Origin: Micropterus salmoides | Lineage: Eukaryota; Chordata; Actinopteri; Centrarchiformes; Centrarchidae | Length of the DNA: 64,000 bases | Direction of reading: 5' to 3' | Assembly: GCF_014851395.1 (NCBI RefSeq) | Contig: NW_024040041.1 | Location: forward strand, 13,016,242 to 13,080,241 | Shown here: positions 1 to 12,550 of the stretch, piece after piece | How positions within the stretch are numbered: the stretch's first letter is position 1 | Layout of the letters: each line of letters begins with the position of its first letter | The notes under the pieces: model-generated | The model's database searches: none | What the model saw: the letters and a program-made list of their open reading frames with translations, nothing else | Told to the model about the DNA's origin: nothing | Position numbers and translations under genes: made by a program

Positions 1-963
1 GTGTTTCCAAGTGTGCGCGCGTGTGTGTAAACTCTCTGGTGATATGCATCGCTGTGTACGATCTATCCAGATAGAGGACGCTGAGACAAGAGGGCGACTT
101 TATGTCGGGGACGGTTGTCACTCTTCTGCCCTCTAATCTGAGCCTCTAATCTGCACATTTGTATAAAACCTGCTTATTAAAGAGCTTGAAGCCTTCAGCT
201 GCACGGGGCCACGTGTTTTCCCTAAACAAATCATCCTCAAGCTGTTGTGTGGGAGGATTTGGTTTATTTTTTATGTACGCTCCACTGCAAGGCCTTCAGT
301 GCATGGATTGATAATGGTCTTCTTGACTGGCTCTTATGGGCTGTCCATAGCTCATTTTAACAGACCAGGCCATGTGTTTTCTCAGTTGTGACATTCAAAG
401 TCTTTTTTCAGTGGCAGAACTTTACCGCCCGATAAAATATTTCATAATTTTTCTCTAATTTATGGCACAAGGGAGGCTAATATGATGGCAATGTCACTTA
501 CCTATCTGTGTACTGTCATATCTTTTTCAGCAGGATAGACTGACTTGAGTTTTGAGAATTGATCGTTAACTTTTAACAAGTCTCACATTCACTGACATCT
601 GATGTAATGCCTACAGGAATAGCGTGTGAATAAGACTTTCTGTTAATACAACAGAAAGTGAGCTTTCGATGATCATTTGTCATGCATGAGAGGCAGAAAC
701 AGCCACACCTACAGTAACTATTTGAGCCAGGATGGTCAGGGGCGTGTTTCTGGCGGCCTGCTGCTGTCTGTGAGAGTCTAGGCCTTTGCTGGTTTCCTGT
801 CATTGTTGTTGGTGGATGTCCCCCCCCACCACCACTACCACCATCCTTTTCTCACCCCCCTGGCCTGTAAGGAGAGTCCCAGCAGCAGCCCATAGCGGGA
901 CAGTAAACTACAGCTTAAAGTGTATCTGAGCAGATATGATATCAAAAAAGGATATATAACATA

Positions 964-992
964 ATGCTATTCAACCAGTGGTTGAATAGCAT
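964..992. repeat. Perfect short palindrome
   Basis: Fourteen-base arms (ATGCTATTCAACCA and its exact complement) are separated by a single G. It is a perfect inverted repeat able to form a hairpin or cruciform. No gene feature is associated with it. Confidence 0.85.
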
Positions 993-2306
993 GTTGTTTG
1001 AGCAACAGACACTGAATCATGGCTCAAGGTAAACACTATCTCCACTCTGTTTGTTGGTTCATCATCATTGAAGCCATTGTGACAAAGTCAGGAATTGTTC
1101 AGGCTCTGCTGGGTAATGGTGTGTGTGTCATTGTCTGACAGGATCAGATGTACTCTGTGATTTATTCTGACTGGTCGTATGCGGCCACTTGACATTTACT
1201 CATACAGAGCCTTTGGGCAGATGATGCACTTATATTTGTTTTGTGTGGGTTTCCTCATTAATGTTACATGCATGTGTTGGTGTATGTGCTTGTGGGAACG
1301 TTTGGGAGTTACCGTTCCCCGTCCTGCTATTTGTTGATCGTCGGGCTGTGTGTTACAGGGGAAATGGTCCACGTGATAAGAAGAGGGCGTCAGGGGGCTT
1401 CATTGTGTTTCCACTCAAAGATTTGTGCAATCTCAAGTGTGTTATGTAACACGTATGGGCCGGGTGATAAATGATAAATGGCGACAGACGATGATAGAAA
1501 TTAGATATAACCCTTTAACAGTGAATAAATCCCAAATCATCCGTATGTAAGCTGCATGCAGTGCCCTGATTCTCTCTGCCTAGTTGGTGCTATGTGTTCA
1601 GTTTGTCTTTTAGTATCCACCACCAGATACTGGCAGTCGTTACACTCTATGCGCACGTCTCTTGGACGTAGCTGTTTTTGTGTGTATTATGGGTGGGAAT
1701 CATGATAGGAGTAACTCATGATACAAAACTATCCTACTACTACTAATTGTCGCCAGAGATAACGAGAGTATCTGAAGTATTATGCAAGACAGTGACGCAT
1801 AATTTATTACAAGACCTGTTTACCAAGGAGGTGAAACATAGACAACAGTGAAAACATGCTGAATATCATTAGAGAAATGGCGTGTACCAAAGTACGAAGA
1901 GTATGAGCCTTTTTTGGGCAAGTTTTTGGCCTTTTTTAGCGACAGTGGAGCGAAGAAATGAGAGAAGAGAGGGGAGGACAATCTGCATCTCAATCCCTTA
2001 TAGGTCACCAGGACAACCCAATATTTTCTAAAATATATTACGTAGTATCATTGTTTAAATGTCAGACAGTTATAAACTGCCAAAAGGTTACAGTTCTACC
2101 ACATCACAAGAGAGAGAACATAACATTGCTATATTGACTCAAATAATCAATATGGTGAAATGTCGTCTTTGCAAATCATCATCAGCACTCTTGCTCACTG
2201 AAACTACTCAATGACGTCAGTCCAAACAACAGCACCACTGTCCCGTCCCCACAGCCAGGACCTCTGTGGCCCAGGTCAGGGGTGGAACCTGAACCGTGTG
2301 GGTGTG

Positions 2307-2342
2307 AGTGTGTGTGTGTGTGTGTGTGGGGGGGGGGGGGGG
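2307..2342. repeat. GT microsatellite running into a 15-G homopolymer
   Basis: A (TG)n run is followed directly by fifteen consecutive G residues (2328-2342). The tract creates spurious open frames on both strands that should not be taken as genes. Confidence 0.9.
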
Positions 2343-2735
2343 TGTTTAGGTCCCATGGGATACTACACGGAGGCTCTACAGTGCCACATTCCATTTCCCT
2401 CTCCATTCTGCTGAGGGTTCACCACCCCGGTTGGACAATGAGCTGGAGGGCCGCGCCCTGCTCGGGGTGGGGGGGTGACTTGCTGTTCACCCTGAAATAG
2501 ACTCACCCCACGCCGTCCACCTCCCAGACAGAGACGCCATACGCATTGAGCACAACCAAGACAGAGCGAATTATTGTACATGTTGGTGTTCACATACACT
2601 GTGATAACAAAATAAGGAAATAAAGGAAGAATGGATCCCAAAATTCCTTGTTGTATATAGTTTAAATTCAACAATTAGTAATATAGTTTGCTTTCCTTGC
2701 TCCATTTTGTTTTGTGGTCATAGTATTTTGGTGAT

Positions 2736-3130
2736 GCTCTATAGATGGCGTTGCCGGTCTATCACATCTATCTGTCGGTCCACCTCTTTGGTCCAGTCTG
2801 AAATATCTCAGCGGCTATTGGATGAACACAATTAAATGTTGTACAGACTTTCACGTACTCCAGAAGATGACTCATTATGAGTTTGGTGATCCATCTGGCG
2901 TTTCCTCTAGCGCCAACATGAGGTCAAAATTTCATTTTGTCCAATACGTAAGTTTATGGCCAAACACCTCGAAAAATGACATTCCCATCAGCCTCATCTG
3001 TATTTTGTGTTTAGTGCTAATTAGCAAATGTTAGCATGCTAACACGTAAAAGTAAGATGATAAACATGGTAAACATACCTGTAAATATACCTGCTTAGCA
3101 TCAGCCTGTTTAGCTCAAAGCACCACTGGG
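2736..3130 (+). repeat. Interspersed repeat, family 1, copy A
   Basis: This shares blocks with 5430-5800 and, inverted, with 48795-49125 and 51955-52195: a GGTCCA(C/G) block, an ATTGGATGAA-like block, a GACATTCCC(A/G)TCA block and an ATGTTAGCATGCTAAC block near the right end. No coding capacity is seen. It is probably a non-autonomous element common in percomorph fish; the class is not determined. Confidence 0.6.
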
Positions 3131-5429
3131 CCAAGCACACCCTGTCATGGCTTTAATCATTCTTATTTCTGTGGATAACACAAATAACAAACATACATAC
3201 AGAAGATGGCCAGCCATTATGTTGAGATAGTTCCTGTTCAGCTCCAAAGAGTGACAAGCCTTCCGCAAAACATCATTCAACATTTTTCATACACTGGGAA
3301 AAATAACCAAGTACATTCACCAGTCATCCAAGGAGAACTCATCACACAAGAGAAAAGAACAGTAGCATCAATAATGCACCACAAGGCATGTTTTAAGTAA
3401 AGAGCATGACTTACTGGTAACTCTCCATCTCTTGCCCCCGCTAATGCCTTTGCCTTCATTATGGCCCGCTGCCTAAATGCTCCACTAACAGCGTGATACA
3501 ACAAGTAGTTGAGGTTTATTAATTTATTTAGGAAAATGTAGACAATCCTTAACGTAAGCTGAAAGAACACCAAAGAAGTTTTTTGTTTGTTTGTTTGTTT
3601 TTTGTTTGTTTTGGCTCATTCTTGAGTAAAACATCTACAATTAGACACAACATTTTGTTATTCTTGTGACTGAAAAGCTCATACCGCTCTGGCTACGTAA
3701 TGAACTACTGGAATTTGCTCATATAGCACAGGCGTAAATGTAATGCTGAGTGTGACCACATCACGTTGTCACTTTTGCTTAACAACGAAGTCCGACCGTC
3801 TGTGTTCACACGTTCCAACTTCTGTATTTTCTGTGCGGCTTTCCTCTCTTTCTCTAAATGGAATTTTTCTTACATCAAACGCTGCTGTGCTCCGTGTGTT
3901 TGTGTGTCAAAGGTGGAAGAGTAACTTGCGTTACAGATTGTTGAGCTGATGCTGGTTTCAGCTCTGCAAGGGTGGAGGGTCAGAGACAGGAAGACTGGCA
4001 GAGGAGATAACACTTGTTGACTCCTTGGTTTGCGCTGGGTGGAAAGCAATCACGATTTTTTTTTAAAAGAAGACTACAGAGTGGACAAACTAAACATGGA
4101 CGCTGCAGAAGGCTCTGCAGATCCTACTTGCTTGATTTTCAAAGATCTTAAAGGCTCTCTGGTAATCAAGACCACTCTGTTTGGTCTAATCAGTACCTGT
4201 ATCCCTTTTGTGATGACTGACGTTACTTTTCTATTTTCAGGCTTTCCCCTAAAGAGTATATTGCAATGGGAACCCTCGGCAGAGCCTTTCTTTGGTGTCT
4301 TGTAGAGCCAGCTTGTCCCATCCTCAAATGGAAGGTGGAGGGACAGTAATGTGCTTTGTTCCCCTGTCTGTCTGCCTCACAGCTGGTTCAATGGTCCAAC
4401 TTGAAATCCAAAACCCCCGTCCTGCCTGAGAGAGTGGTGCGCTCCGTATATTCAAGAGGACAAAACCTGTGCTGTGCTTGTTTAAAAGGAAGCAGGTTTA
4501 CATCAAACATTTATAAAGTCTGGCCTTGAGGCTCTTAATCTCCGTCAAAAAGCTACACATGACAATCACAAGGACCGGGAGGCCAACGATTTGTCATGCC
4601 ACAGTGCCTGGCAGGGTGTCACTTCAGCGGTTATTCTTTATACTGATCAAAGAGGCCAAACTCATGGGAAAGCTGCCCTCTCTTATTAGAGTGAGGGGAG
4701 GAGGGGTTGTGCAGCAGAAGGAGCGAGAGTGATACATGGAGATGAAAGAAGACATGTCTGCATGCACAGATGAGCTTAGTGTGGCAGGTATCAGTTGATG
4801 ATTTGCAGAACTTGTGAGTTTCAGTGGCAACAGTTGAAATACGTCAGTGAGGTGTTTACTTTATTATAGGATATTTCAGCATGTGACCTTTTTCTGGGTA
4901 TGTGAAACAAAAAAAAAGTAGTTGGGTCAGAGACCCAGGGCTGTGCAGGAATGACACCAGCCTACAGTAATAGACGGCCTATATGTGAGCTCCCTTATTA
5001 AGGCCCATAGTTACACATCAGTCCTCTGGCCGAACACGGGGAAAATATGAAGTACGGTAACTGGCAGGCATCTCTCTCTCTCCCACACACACACTCAGAC
5101 TGCTCCCTCCATGCCAGAGACTGAAGCGCTCGCAGCTACAGCGCGCCTCTGTCGAGCAGAATCAGCAGGAGAGCCTGGCAGATTCAAGCCTCTGGTGGCT
5201 GAATCAGAGGGTGGCAGCGGGTGATTAACATGATGGATGCTTATTGTGGAGGCTACTTTTTAGTACTCTCTGAGAAGGTTTTGAAGATGCAAATCAATCA
5301 ATCTGGCCTGCCAAACACTCTCCTGTGGGTACCTTGGAGGCAAAAACAAAGACTCTGTGCTCATTTTGTGGGGCGATATGCACATAAATGCTAACATTTT
5401 ATCACTTGTCAACATCCTAGTGGCATTGC

Positions 5430-5800
5430 TCCAGGGATGGCTATGTCTGTCTGTTGATGGGTCCACCAATTTGGTCCAGATTGAATAACTATCTCATGGG
5501 TTGCAATAAAATGTGATACACAAATCCATGTTGCTGACGATTCAGCTAGCGCCATCATCAGATCAAATTTTTATTTGTCCTTTTTTTTACGACAAAATAC
5601 TAGAATACTTATGACATTCCCGTCATTGTGTGGTTAATGCTGATTAACAAATGTTAGCATGCTGACACACTAAGATAATTATTTATTATTAATGAATATA
5701 TTATTCCTAAACATCAGCATGTTAGCATTGTCACTGCAAGCATGTTAGTGTGCTGATGTTGGCATTTAGCCTCACAGAGCTGCTAGCATGGCTTGTTTAT
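5430..5800 (+). repeat. Interspersed repeat, family 1, copy B
   Basis: Same block order as 2736-3130: GGTCCACCAATTTGGTCCAG, TATCTCATGGGTTGCAAT, GACATTCCCGTCA, ATGTTAGCATGCTGACAC and then GCTAGCATGGC. The Tc1 element begins 26 bases beyond its right edge. Confidence 0.6.
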
Positions 5801-5825
5801 ATAAGGGTTAATTTATATGTATGTA

Positions 5826-6043
5826 CAGTGGGTACGGAAAGTATTCAGACCCCTTTAAATTTTTCACTCTTTGTTTCATTGCAGCCATTTTCCAAAAATC
5901 AAAAAAGTTCATTTTATTTCTCAGTAATGTACACTCAGCACCCCATCTTGACAGAAAAAAAACAGAAATGTAGAAATTTTTGCAAATTTATTAAAAAAGA
6001 AAAACTGAAATATCACATGGTCATAAGTATTCAGACCCTTTGC
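5826..6043 (+). repeat. Left terminal inverted repeat of Tc1 element
   Basis: This complements 7244-7455 over almost its whole length, with small indels in the A/T-rich middle. The motif AAGTATTCAGACCC occurs near 5838 and again near 6026, giving the outer and inner direct repeats expected to bind transposase. Confidence 0.85.
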
Positions 6044-7084
6044 TCAGTATTTAGTAGAAGCACCCTTTTGATCTAATACAGCCATGAGTCGTTTTGGGAA
6101 AGATGCAACAAGTTTTTCACATCTGGATTTGGGTATCCTCTGCCATTCCTCCTTGCAGATCCTCTCCAGTTCTGTCAGGTTGGATGGTAAACGTTGGTGG
6201 ACAGCCATTTTCAGGTCTCTCCAGAGATGCTCAATTGGGTTTAAGTCAGGGCTCTGGCTGGGCCATTCAAGAACAGCCACGGAGTTGTTGTGAAGCCACT
6301 CCTTCGTTATTTTAGCGGTGTGCTTAGGGTCATTGTCTTGTTGGAAGGTAAACCTTTGGCCCAGTCTGAGGTCCAGAGCACTCTGGAAAAGGTTTTCGTC
6401 CAGGATATCCCTGTACTTGGCCGCATTCATCTTTCCCTCGATTGCAACCAGTCGTCCTGTCCCTGCAGCTGAAAAACACCCCCACAGCATGATGCTGCCA
6501 CCACCATGCTTCACTGTTGAGACTGTATTGGACAGGTGATGAGCAGTGCCTGGTTTTCTCCACACATACCGCTTAGAATTAAGGCCAAAAAGTTCTATCT
6601 TGGTCTCATCAGACCAGAGGATCTTATTTATCACCATCTTGGAGTCCTTCAGGTGTTTTTTAGCAAACTCCATGCGGGCTTTCATGTGTCTTGCACTGAG
6701 GAGAGGCTTCCGTCGGGCCACTCTGCCATAAAGCCCCGACTGGTGGATTGCTGCTGTGATGGTTGACTTACTACAACTTTCTCCCATCTCCCGACTGCAT
6801 CTCTGGAGCTCAGCCACAGTGACCTTTTGGTTCTTCTTTACCTCTCTCACCAAGGCTCTTCTCCCCCGATAGCTCAGTTTGGCCGGACGGCCAGCTCTAG
6901 GAAGGGTTCTGGTCGTCCCAAACGTCTTCCATTTGAGGATTATGGAGGCCACTGTGCTCTTAGGAACCTTAAGTGCAGCAGAAAGTTTTTTGTAACCTTG
7001 GCCAGATCTGTGCCTTGCCACAATTCTGTCTCTGAGCTCTTCAGGCAGTTCCTTTGACCTCATGATTCTCATTTGCTCTGACAT
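6044..7084 (-). CDS. Tc1-family transposase, intact, 346 aa
   Basis: DDE transposase that would cut and paste its own element at TA sites in the nucleus. The N-terminal half has two helix-turn-helix segments (about residues 28-53 and 85-117) separated by a GRPR-like linker (AGRPAKLS near 65). The catalytic triad is complete: D159 in WSDETK, D250 in FQQDNDPKHT and E285 in NPIEHLW. Exactly 34 residues separate the second D from E, the DD34E signature of true Tc1 elements. The glycine-rich HGGGSIMLWGCF box lies at 193-204. Length matches the family norm of about 340-350 aa, and there are no stops or frameshifts. The start lies just inside the right inverted repeat. Expression in the host cannot be inferred. 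Confidence 0.95.
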   Translation of the reverse strand: MSEQMRIMRSKELPEELRDRIVARHRSGQGYKKLSAALKVPKSTVASIILKWKTFGTTRTLPRAGRPAKLSYRGRRALVREVKKNQKVTVAELQRCSREMGESCSKSTITAAIHQSGLYGRVARRKPLLSARHMKARMEFAKKHLKDSKMVINKILWSDETKIELFGLNSKRYVWRKPGTAHHLSNTVSTVKHGGGSIMLWGCFSAAGTGRLVAIEGKMNAAKYRDILDENLFQSALDLRLGQRFTFQQDNDPKHTAKITKEWLHNNSVAVLEWPSQSPDLNPIEHLWRDLKMAVHQRLPSNLTELERICKEEWQRIPKSRCEKLVASFPKRLMAVLDQKGASTKY

Positions 7085-7243
7085 GCACTGTGAGCTGTAA
7101 GGTCTTATATAGACAGGTGTGTGGCTTTCCTAATCAAGTCCAATCAGTATAATCAAACACAGCTGGACTCAAATGAAGGTGTAGAACCATCTCAAGGATG
7201 ATCAGAAGAAATAGACAGCACCTGAGTTAAATATGAGTGTCAC

Positions 7244-7455
7244 AGCAAAGGGTCTGAATACTTATGACCATGTGATATTTCAGTTTTTCTTTTTTAATAA
7301 ATTTGCAAAAATTTAAATAAATTATTTATTCAAGATGGGGTGCTGAGTGTACATTACTGAGAAATAAAATGAACTTTTTTGATTTTTGGAAAATGGCTGC
7401 AATGAAACAAAGAGTGAAAAATTTTAAGGGGTCTGAATACTTTCCTTACCCACTG
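7244..7455 (-). repeat. Right terminal inverted repeat of Tc1 element
   Basis: Inverted partner of 5826-6043. It starts at GCAAAGGGTCTGAATACTT and ends at CCCACTG before the TA target duplication. Confidence 0.85.
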
Positions 7456-8989
7456 TATGTATGTAATATGTGCTCTTGTTATTTTGGCTTCAATGTGAAG
7501 ATGTTATGACCATGAAATACAATTAGTAGTAATCTAATTACTAATTAGGTTAGTAATCTTATCTCTTGTTACTTGACCCTTTAGCTTTTCTATCATTCAT
7601 ATCAACACAAAAAAACATGTAAATGCCTTTTTAAGACACCAAGAAAATTCCTGTGACCATTTGTTACAAAAAGCTGTTTTCAAAACTATAATTTGTGTTT
7701 TAAATATTCACTGTACATTCCAGGAAGCAAAGACTCTCCTAAAATAGTGTTATATGGGATTCATTGCCTCAGTTTCAAGAGAGTTATAGCTTCAGCTAGA
7801 GCAGCTCCCCATACACGTGGTTCGTGGAGCTGCAGCTACATCAGAGGCCTTTAAGTTTAACCTTGCCTTGGTATCTTGTCTTCTGGTTATCACAGCTTCT
7901 CGAGGAAAACCAGGAACAAATCAGGATTACGTCAATCTCTGTGTGGGAAAACTCTTAAAAACACATAGAGACAACTGCGTGCTGGAGCAGCAGTGAGAGT
8001 TGCGAGAGATAGCTGTGCGACTAAAAAGTGTGTTTGGTGAATATTAACATGGGCCCTGGTATTGTTTGTATTGTTGTAATCTGAGTGACTGGTATTTAAA
8101 GCAGTGGCTTACTTGTAGTTGCTGAAGCCTACTGAAGTCTGTGCAGTGGAGAGAGAAACAATGCAGACATTAGCTGCCTGAAAGAGGCTAAAGAGCAGCA
8201 GATGTTAGAGTGAAGTTGGTTAATTTGACATTTGTGGAAATATAATGCACTTCTACTTTCTAGATGACAGAAAATGGTTTCACCTTATTTGGACTGTTGA
8301 GTGTTACCTAACTGTGTATCTTCCAAGTCAGTGTCAGTACTGTTTCAGTAACAGCCTATGTTAGTTGAATAGCTATACCAGCGGGTGTCGTTGAAAATTG
8401 TGGTATGCCCGGTGAGGAATTGTTGAACACACACCAGGGAAATGCCCCACTGACTGACCAACAATGTGAACCTTTGAATGAGTGTCACCTCGGTGAAAAC
8501 GTTCAAATTTGACGTCTGTCGCTCAACACGGCCCTGTTGACCTATGCTAAATGTCCACTCCTTACCCACGCAAGCACCGCTGGTGTACCGTGCAACTCAT
8601 GATACATCATCCAAGAAGAACGTCATACACAGTGTACATGTACTGCAGCACAGTCATTTACAGCACTATCTGTGTCTCTGAAGAGAAAAACAATAGGTAG
8701 CCTGTATAGCATGTGAGCATGTGCTGCATTTACTTACGACGTTATGAGATGAGTGAGATAAAACAGTTTACCACTCACACACAGCAGCATGTACATGTGT
8801 GCCATTATTCAAAATGTAAGCAACCATTAACCCTTGATGGGGAAATCTGTCTGACAGCATGAGAGGGAAAGCGTCTGTTGTGAAAGAAGGATAAACCTTA
8901 ACGCAACACAGTAATTTGGATCTTCTCAGTCTGTTTGTTATTTTGCGGAAACTAAGATGAGAAGATAGATATCACTGTCATGTCTGTAA
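7456..8989. other. Non-coding stretch, nothing recognised
   Basis: There are only short open frames without recognisable domains, no long repeat structure and no convincing exon. It is consistent with intron or intergenic DNA. Confidence 0.5.
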
Positions 8990-9280
8990 TAGTCAACATG
9001 AAGCCGGTTAGCTTAGCGTAGCATAAAGACTGGAAGCAGGGGGGAAAAAGCTGACCTGGCTCTGTCCGACTTTCAGCATCTCTGTAGCTCACTCATTAAC
9101 ATGTTATATCTTTCTTTGTTTAATCAGTACAAAAACCAACGTGTAAAAACGACATCTCACCCTCTTTAAGGGGGGTGGTGTGCTTTACTATTTCCTATTT
9201 CTTGGCTGTGAGCAGTTGCCAGGCAACCAGCAGAGACTCGAGGAAGTTACTGGTCGACCGAGAAGTAGTCTGGCACATAA
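8990..9280 (+). repeat. Interspersed repeat, family 2 (GTTAGCTTAGC type)
   Basis: It contains GGTTAGCTTAGCGTAGCATAAAGACTGGAAGC, a GACCTGGCTCTGTCC block, TCATTAACATGTTATATC and the self-complementary CAGTTGCCAGGCAACC. Degenerate relatives appear at 21430-21485, 26480-26640 and, inverted, 33590-33780. It is a common fish repeat pattern without coding capacity. Confidence 0.55.
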
Positions 9281-11074
9281 CCCCCTATGAAATTGTTGTT
9301 TTGCCAAGAAGCGAGTAAGTGTTATTCCCAAAATACTGAACTATTCATTCAATGCCAAGGAAACGTACTGGCGCCTGTGACATTTGAAACTAATCTCGAG
9401 AAAGTCTTCTCCAAGCTTCTTCCTCCTTCCCTCACATTCAGCTTGTTTTACAGTTTGTTTCAGGTTAAGATGGGATGAGTGTCATGTAATAGCATATGTT
9501 TATATTGGGGGATCAGTAGTTTTGCATAGCCATACCTTTCTCCGTCAGTGCTGGAGATCATTCTGGTAAAGGGAGAAAAAAATGCTGGCTTATTTTGCAT
9601 TTCTTAAACCAATCGCAATCGTCCAGGGCAGCACTAAGGCCAGGATGCAGCGACGGTGCCCTTGCAGAACAGCGTCAGTTTCTTTAGAGACAATTCATCC
9701 TCTAAATGCTAACTAATGAAAGCCTCCTTGATGGTGTGCATATGTGTTTTTTCATGCACATGTTTGTGTGTGTATTTTGTATATTGATTTCTCTTTCATG
9801 TCAGGAAGTTGAGCCAGCGCAGAGGGAAGCATATTGTGGGAAGATGTGTCGACAGTTCCTGTTCAGCACTTCCCTCCTCAAAGGAACGTTTGTGTCACAC
9901 AGAGAGCGTGCTCATCTCGAAACGCTATTTTTCTGGGTCACAGAAGTCACAGTAACAGTTGGAAATAATGATAATGAGGATGGTTCTTAGAATTTGAACA
10001 TGCCAAACAAGATATCACGTCATATCAAGTTATTTGTTTGACGGTCACAGAAACCTTTTGTCATTATTTGAAAAAAAATTACAATTATTTTGTGATCCCA
10101 AAGCAAGAACAGGAGTTTTGCACAGGTGAGATGATGTTGTGCTGAACTATGACATTACAAGAGGAAGCTGAGGATTTTCACAACCCTGCCGTAGCCTTAC
10201 AATAACCCAACTAAATGTGAGGAAGTAGATAAGTGAATCTGTGTTGTCCTTCCACATATCATGTACTGGCAGATGCTTTAGGGTCCTGGACGTACTCTAA
10301 ACAAAACACAGAGTCAGAGAGGAAAGATACAAATGTCCCTGAAGTAATGTTGACCTCAGGCCAAAGCTAAGCCACAAAACATTTCATTGTACTCACTGTG
10401 TAAAGATAAGGCCGTTCAGTATGTCACTCTGTTTTAGCCACGAGCCTCAGTGGAGTTATGATATCAGATTGTAATTTACAGAACGTCCTGTGGATGTTCT
10501 GTGGTTGTTCCTTTGATACATAACTGGCAGCTGTGCCTATCGCATACTGGCTGGAACGCCATGGTGGACCAATAAGAGAAATGTACAGCAGAAACACAAG
10601 CGCACAGTTATTTGACAAATAGTGGGTCCTTGGATTCCCTCCTGGCTTGTGTGTGTTCAGCAGATTCCACAGATTTCAGACCCGCGTGGAGATTCTTCTG
10701 CCCTCCACTCCTCTCTGACACAAACCCTCCTCTGTTTTCCCTGCCAGAGCCTCTCTCACCCTCTCTCTCAGGGACGCCTAATGTCAGATAGAGCAGCCGA
10801 TGAGTGTCGGAGAGTCTAATGCAAGGCTGTGTGTCGATGGCACTCGTCTGCGTTTGGGTGCCCAACAGCACATAAACTAATTGTGGATAGTGCTTTACAG
10901 TTAGAGGAGTTGAGAGCACCTTGTAATCTTAATAGTGGTGAGCACCAGACTGCAAATTAGGCCTTTACTCTGCTGTCACAGAGCACCAAGTAGAAGACAG
11001 AAAGCTGTTATGTTTATGTTTTGTCTGCACTTTGGAAATGGTCACAGATCAACTGAATTGATGAACACAAGTGT

Positions 11075-11112
<38 letters not shown>

Positions 11113-12379
11113 TGTGTGCATGCAGTTTACTGTTGCTACATCACATGATTTCTAGGAAATAAAATTCCCAGTTTGAAAGTACCACTCCATCATATTTGGA
11201 ACGCCCTCATTATTTATATTATTTTTGTCTAGAGTGGTTAATTGCAAACAGCATATCTTCTTAAGATGCTGGTGTTTCCTATCTGTTATTCCTGAAAACG
11301 GGACCAAGTAAGAGGTTTTACTGAGAAAAGTGAATTCTTGATGGAGGTCTGTTAAGGAACAACTGGCTCACATAATCATTCAGTGCCAGTGTCGGGCTGT
11401 ATAGGAGGGAAAATGTTAAGTCTCATCGCCTCACATATTTTAAGTGAATTTATGTCAACTGATGTTTATGAAGTAGCTTTAACCAATCGGCCTCCTGCCA
11501 GTGTTTTCTGTAGAAAGTGAGTCATTCGCACTGACTTATTTATAGAGGTTGTTCATTGTCTTCGAGTGCTCAGTTGACAGAGGGCGGGAGCACACAGCCG
11601 CTCTGATGTGGAGGGAGTGTCAGGTCAGATTTTGTCGCACTGACAAAGATTAACCTGACCAGCGCTGTCTCTCTCTCTGTAGCTCCTGTGTTTCACTTTT
11701 GCGTTTTGACCTCTTTGATGACAGCCATTTAAGGCCCCTCTGCTAAATAAAGAAATTGTCTTTTCCATACAACGGAAGGGAGGCTCTTGGTCTGAGCTCA
11801 AGCTTTTTCCTGGATGACAATACAACCCTGACTCTTCCTGCCATCCCAGAGCGGGACTGGATGGGACAGGGAGAGGGGAGGCGGTCAGAGGTCAACGCCC
11901 AGCTTCCATTGTCCTCCACGGGAGCATGGAGTGAGAAAAGGCTGCAGACCACACCGGAACCGGTCCCTTCCCCAAGCCGACAAGGCCAGAGTCAAGCCGG
12001 CTGCCTCCATCTACCCCCTCCCCAAATTCTCCACAAACATTCCCAGCAGACCTCCAATCACAAGACCCTCTTCCTTCCTGGCGAGCAGTTTGGAGTCACG
12101 TGGAGTCAAACAGCAGCTTCAGTTTACTCATGATTGCTAAAAACAAGCTGCACAACATATCAGCATGCAGCAGCCACCTGTATGTTCAACCTCGGCTTTA
12201 TATTCATGGTTAACGAGTCACTGGAGCTCTCCGTAATCTTTGTGCCTCTTGTTCTTCCTAAACAGACACCAATGGTGGAGGTATTTTTAGAGGCTAATGT
12301 GTTGTTTCATTGATGAATATCACATACAGTGTATTAACACACTGTACCTGTTTTCTCTTTCTTCTCTGGCCTCTTCCAG
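9281..12379. other. Non-coding DNA before the first visible NHERF exon
   Basis: Nothing conserved was recognised apart from the GT microsatellite at 11075-11109. The 125-residue open frame at 11756-12133 has no recognisable domain. A good polypyrimidine tract and AG precede 12380. Confidence 0.5.
11075..11109. repeat. GT microsatellite
   Basis: About 17 uninterrupted GT units. Confidence 0.95.
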
Positions 12380-12550
12380 GAGGTATGCACTGAACTGCGG
12401 CCACGTCTCTGTGTGATCCAGCGAGGCTCAAACGGATATGGCTTCAACCTACACAGTGAGCGGGCACGGCCGGGCCAGTACATCAGAGCTGTGGATGAAG
12501 ACTCTCCAGCAGAGAGGGCAGGTCTGCTGCCCCAGGACAGGATAGTACAG
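12380..12550 (+). CDS. nherf1: NHERF exon: first half of PDZ2
   Basis: 57 codons, phase 0 at both ends. The acceptor is CTCTTCCAG and the donor is CAG|GTACTT. It encodes RPRLCVIQRG, the GYGF carboxylate-binding loop, PGQYIRAVDEDSPAERAG and QDRIVQ, the first strands of PDZ2. Confidence 0.93.

Larger units (their letters stand above)
5826..7455 (-). mobile_element. Full-length Tc1-like (DD34E) transposon
   Basis: The 1630-bp element begins CAGTGGGTACGG and ends with the inverted counterpart CCCACTG, with a TA dinucleotide on both sides (5824-5825 and 7456-7457), the target duplication of Tc1/mariner elements. Terminal inverted repeats are about 210 bp. Each arm carries a repeated AAGTATTCAGACCC motif at its outer and inner end, the IR/DR arrangement of many fish Tc1 elements. 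The single transposase frame on the minus strand is uninterrupted. By sequence it is complete and fairly young; mobility cannot be judged from sequence alone. Confidence 0.95.
1..12379 (+). other. Probable intron 1 / upstream DNA of the NHERF gene, repeat-rich
   Basis: No PDZ-like or other conserved exon was recognised before position 12380, so the exon for the first PDZ domain presumably lies upstream of the window. What is visible is one Tc1 transposon (5826-7455), two copies of a fish interspersed repeat (2736-3130 and 5430-5800), a GCTTAGC-type repeat (8990-9280), a short perfect palindrome (964-992) and GT microsatellites (2307-2342, 11075-11109). Open frames in the remainder are short, lack homology and overlap low-complexity DNA. 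Whether this is one long intron or includes intergenic sequence cannot be decided here. Confidence 0.5.

Noticed and set aside
11756..12133. 125-codon open frame before the first visible NHERF exon, considered as a PDZ1 or linker exon
   Set aside because: No GYGF or other PDZ motif, no homology recognised, and no suitable splice sites tie it to 12380.
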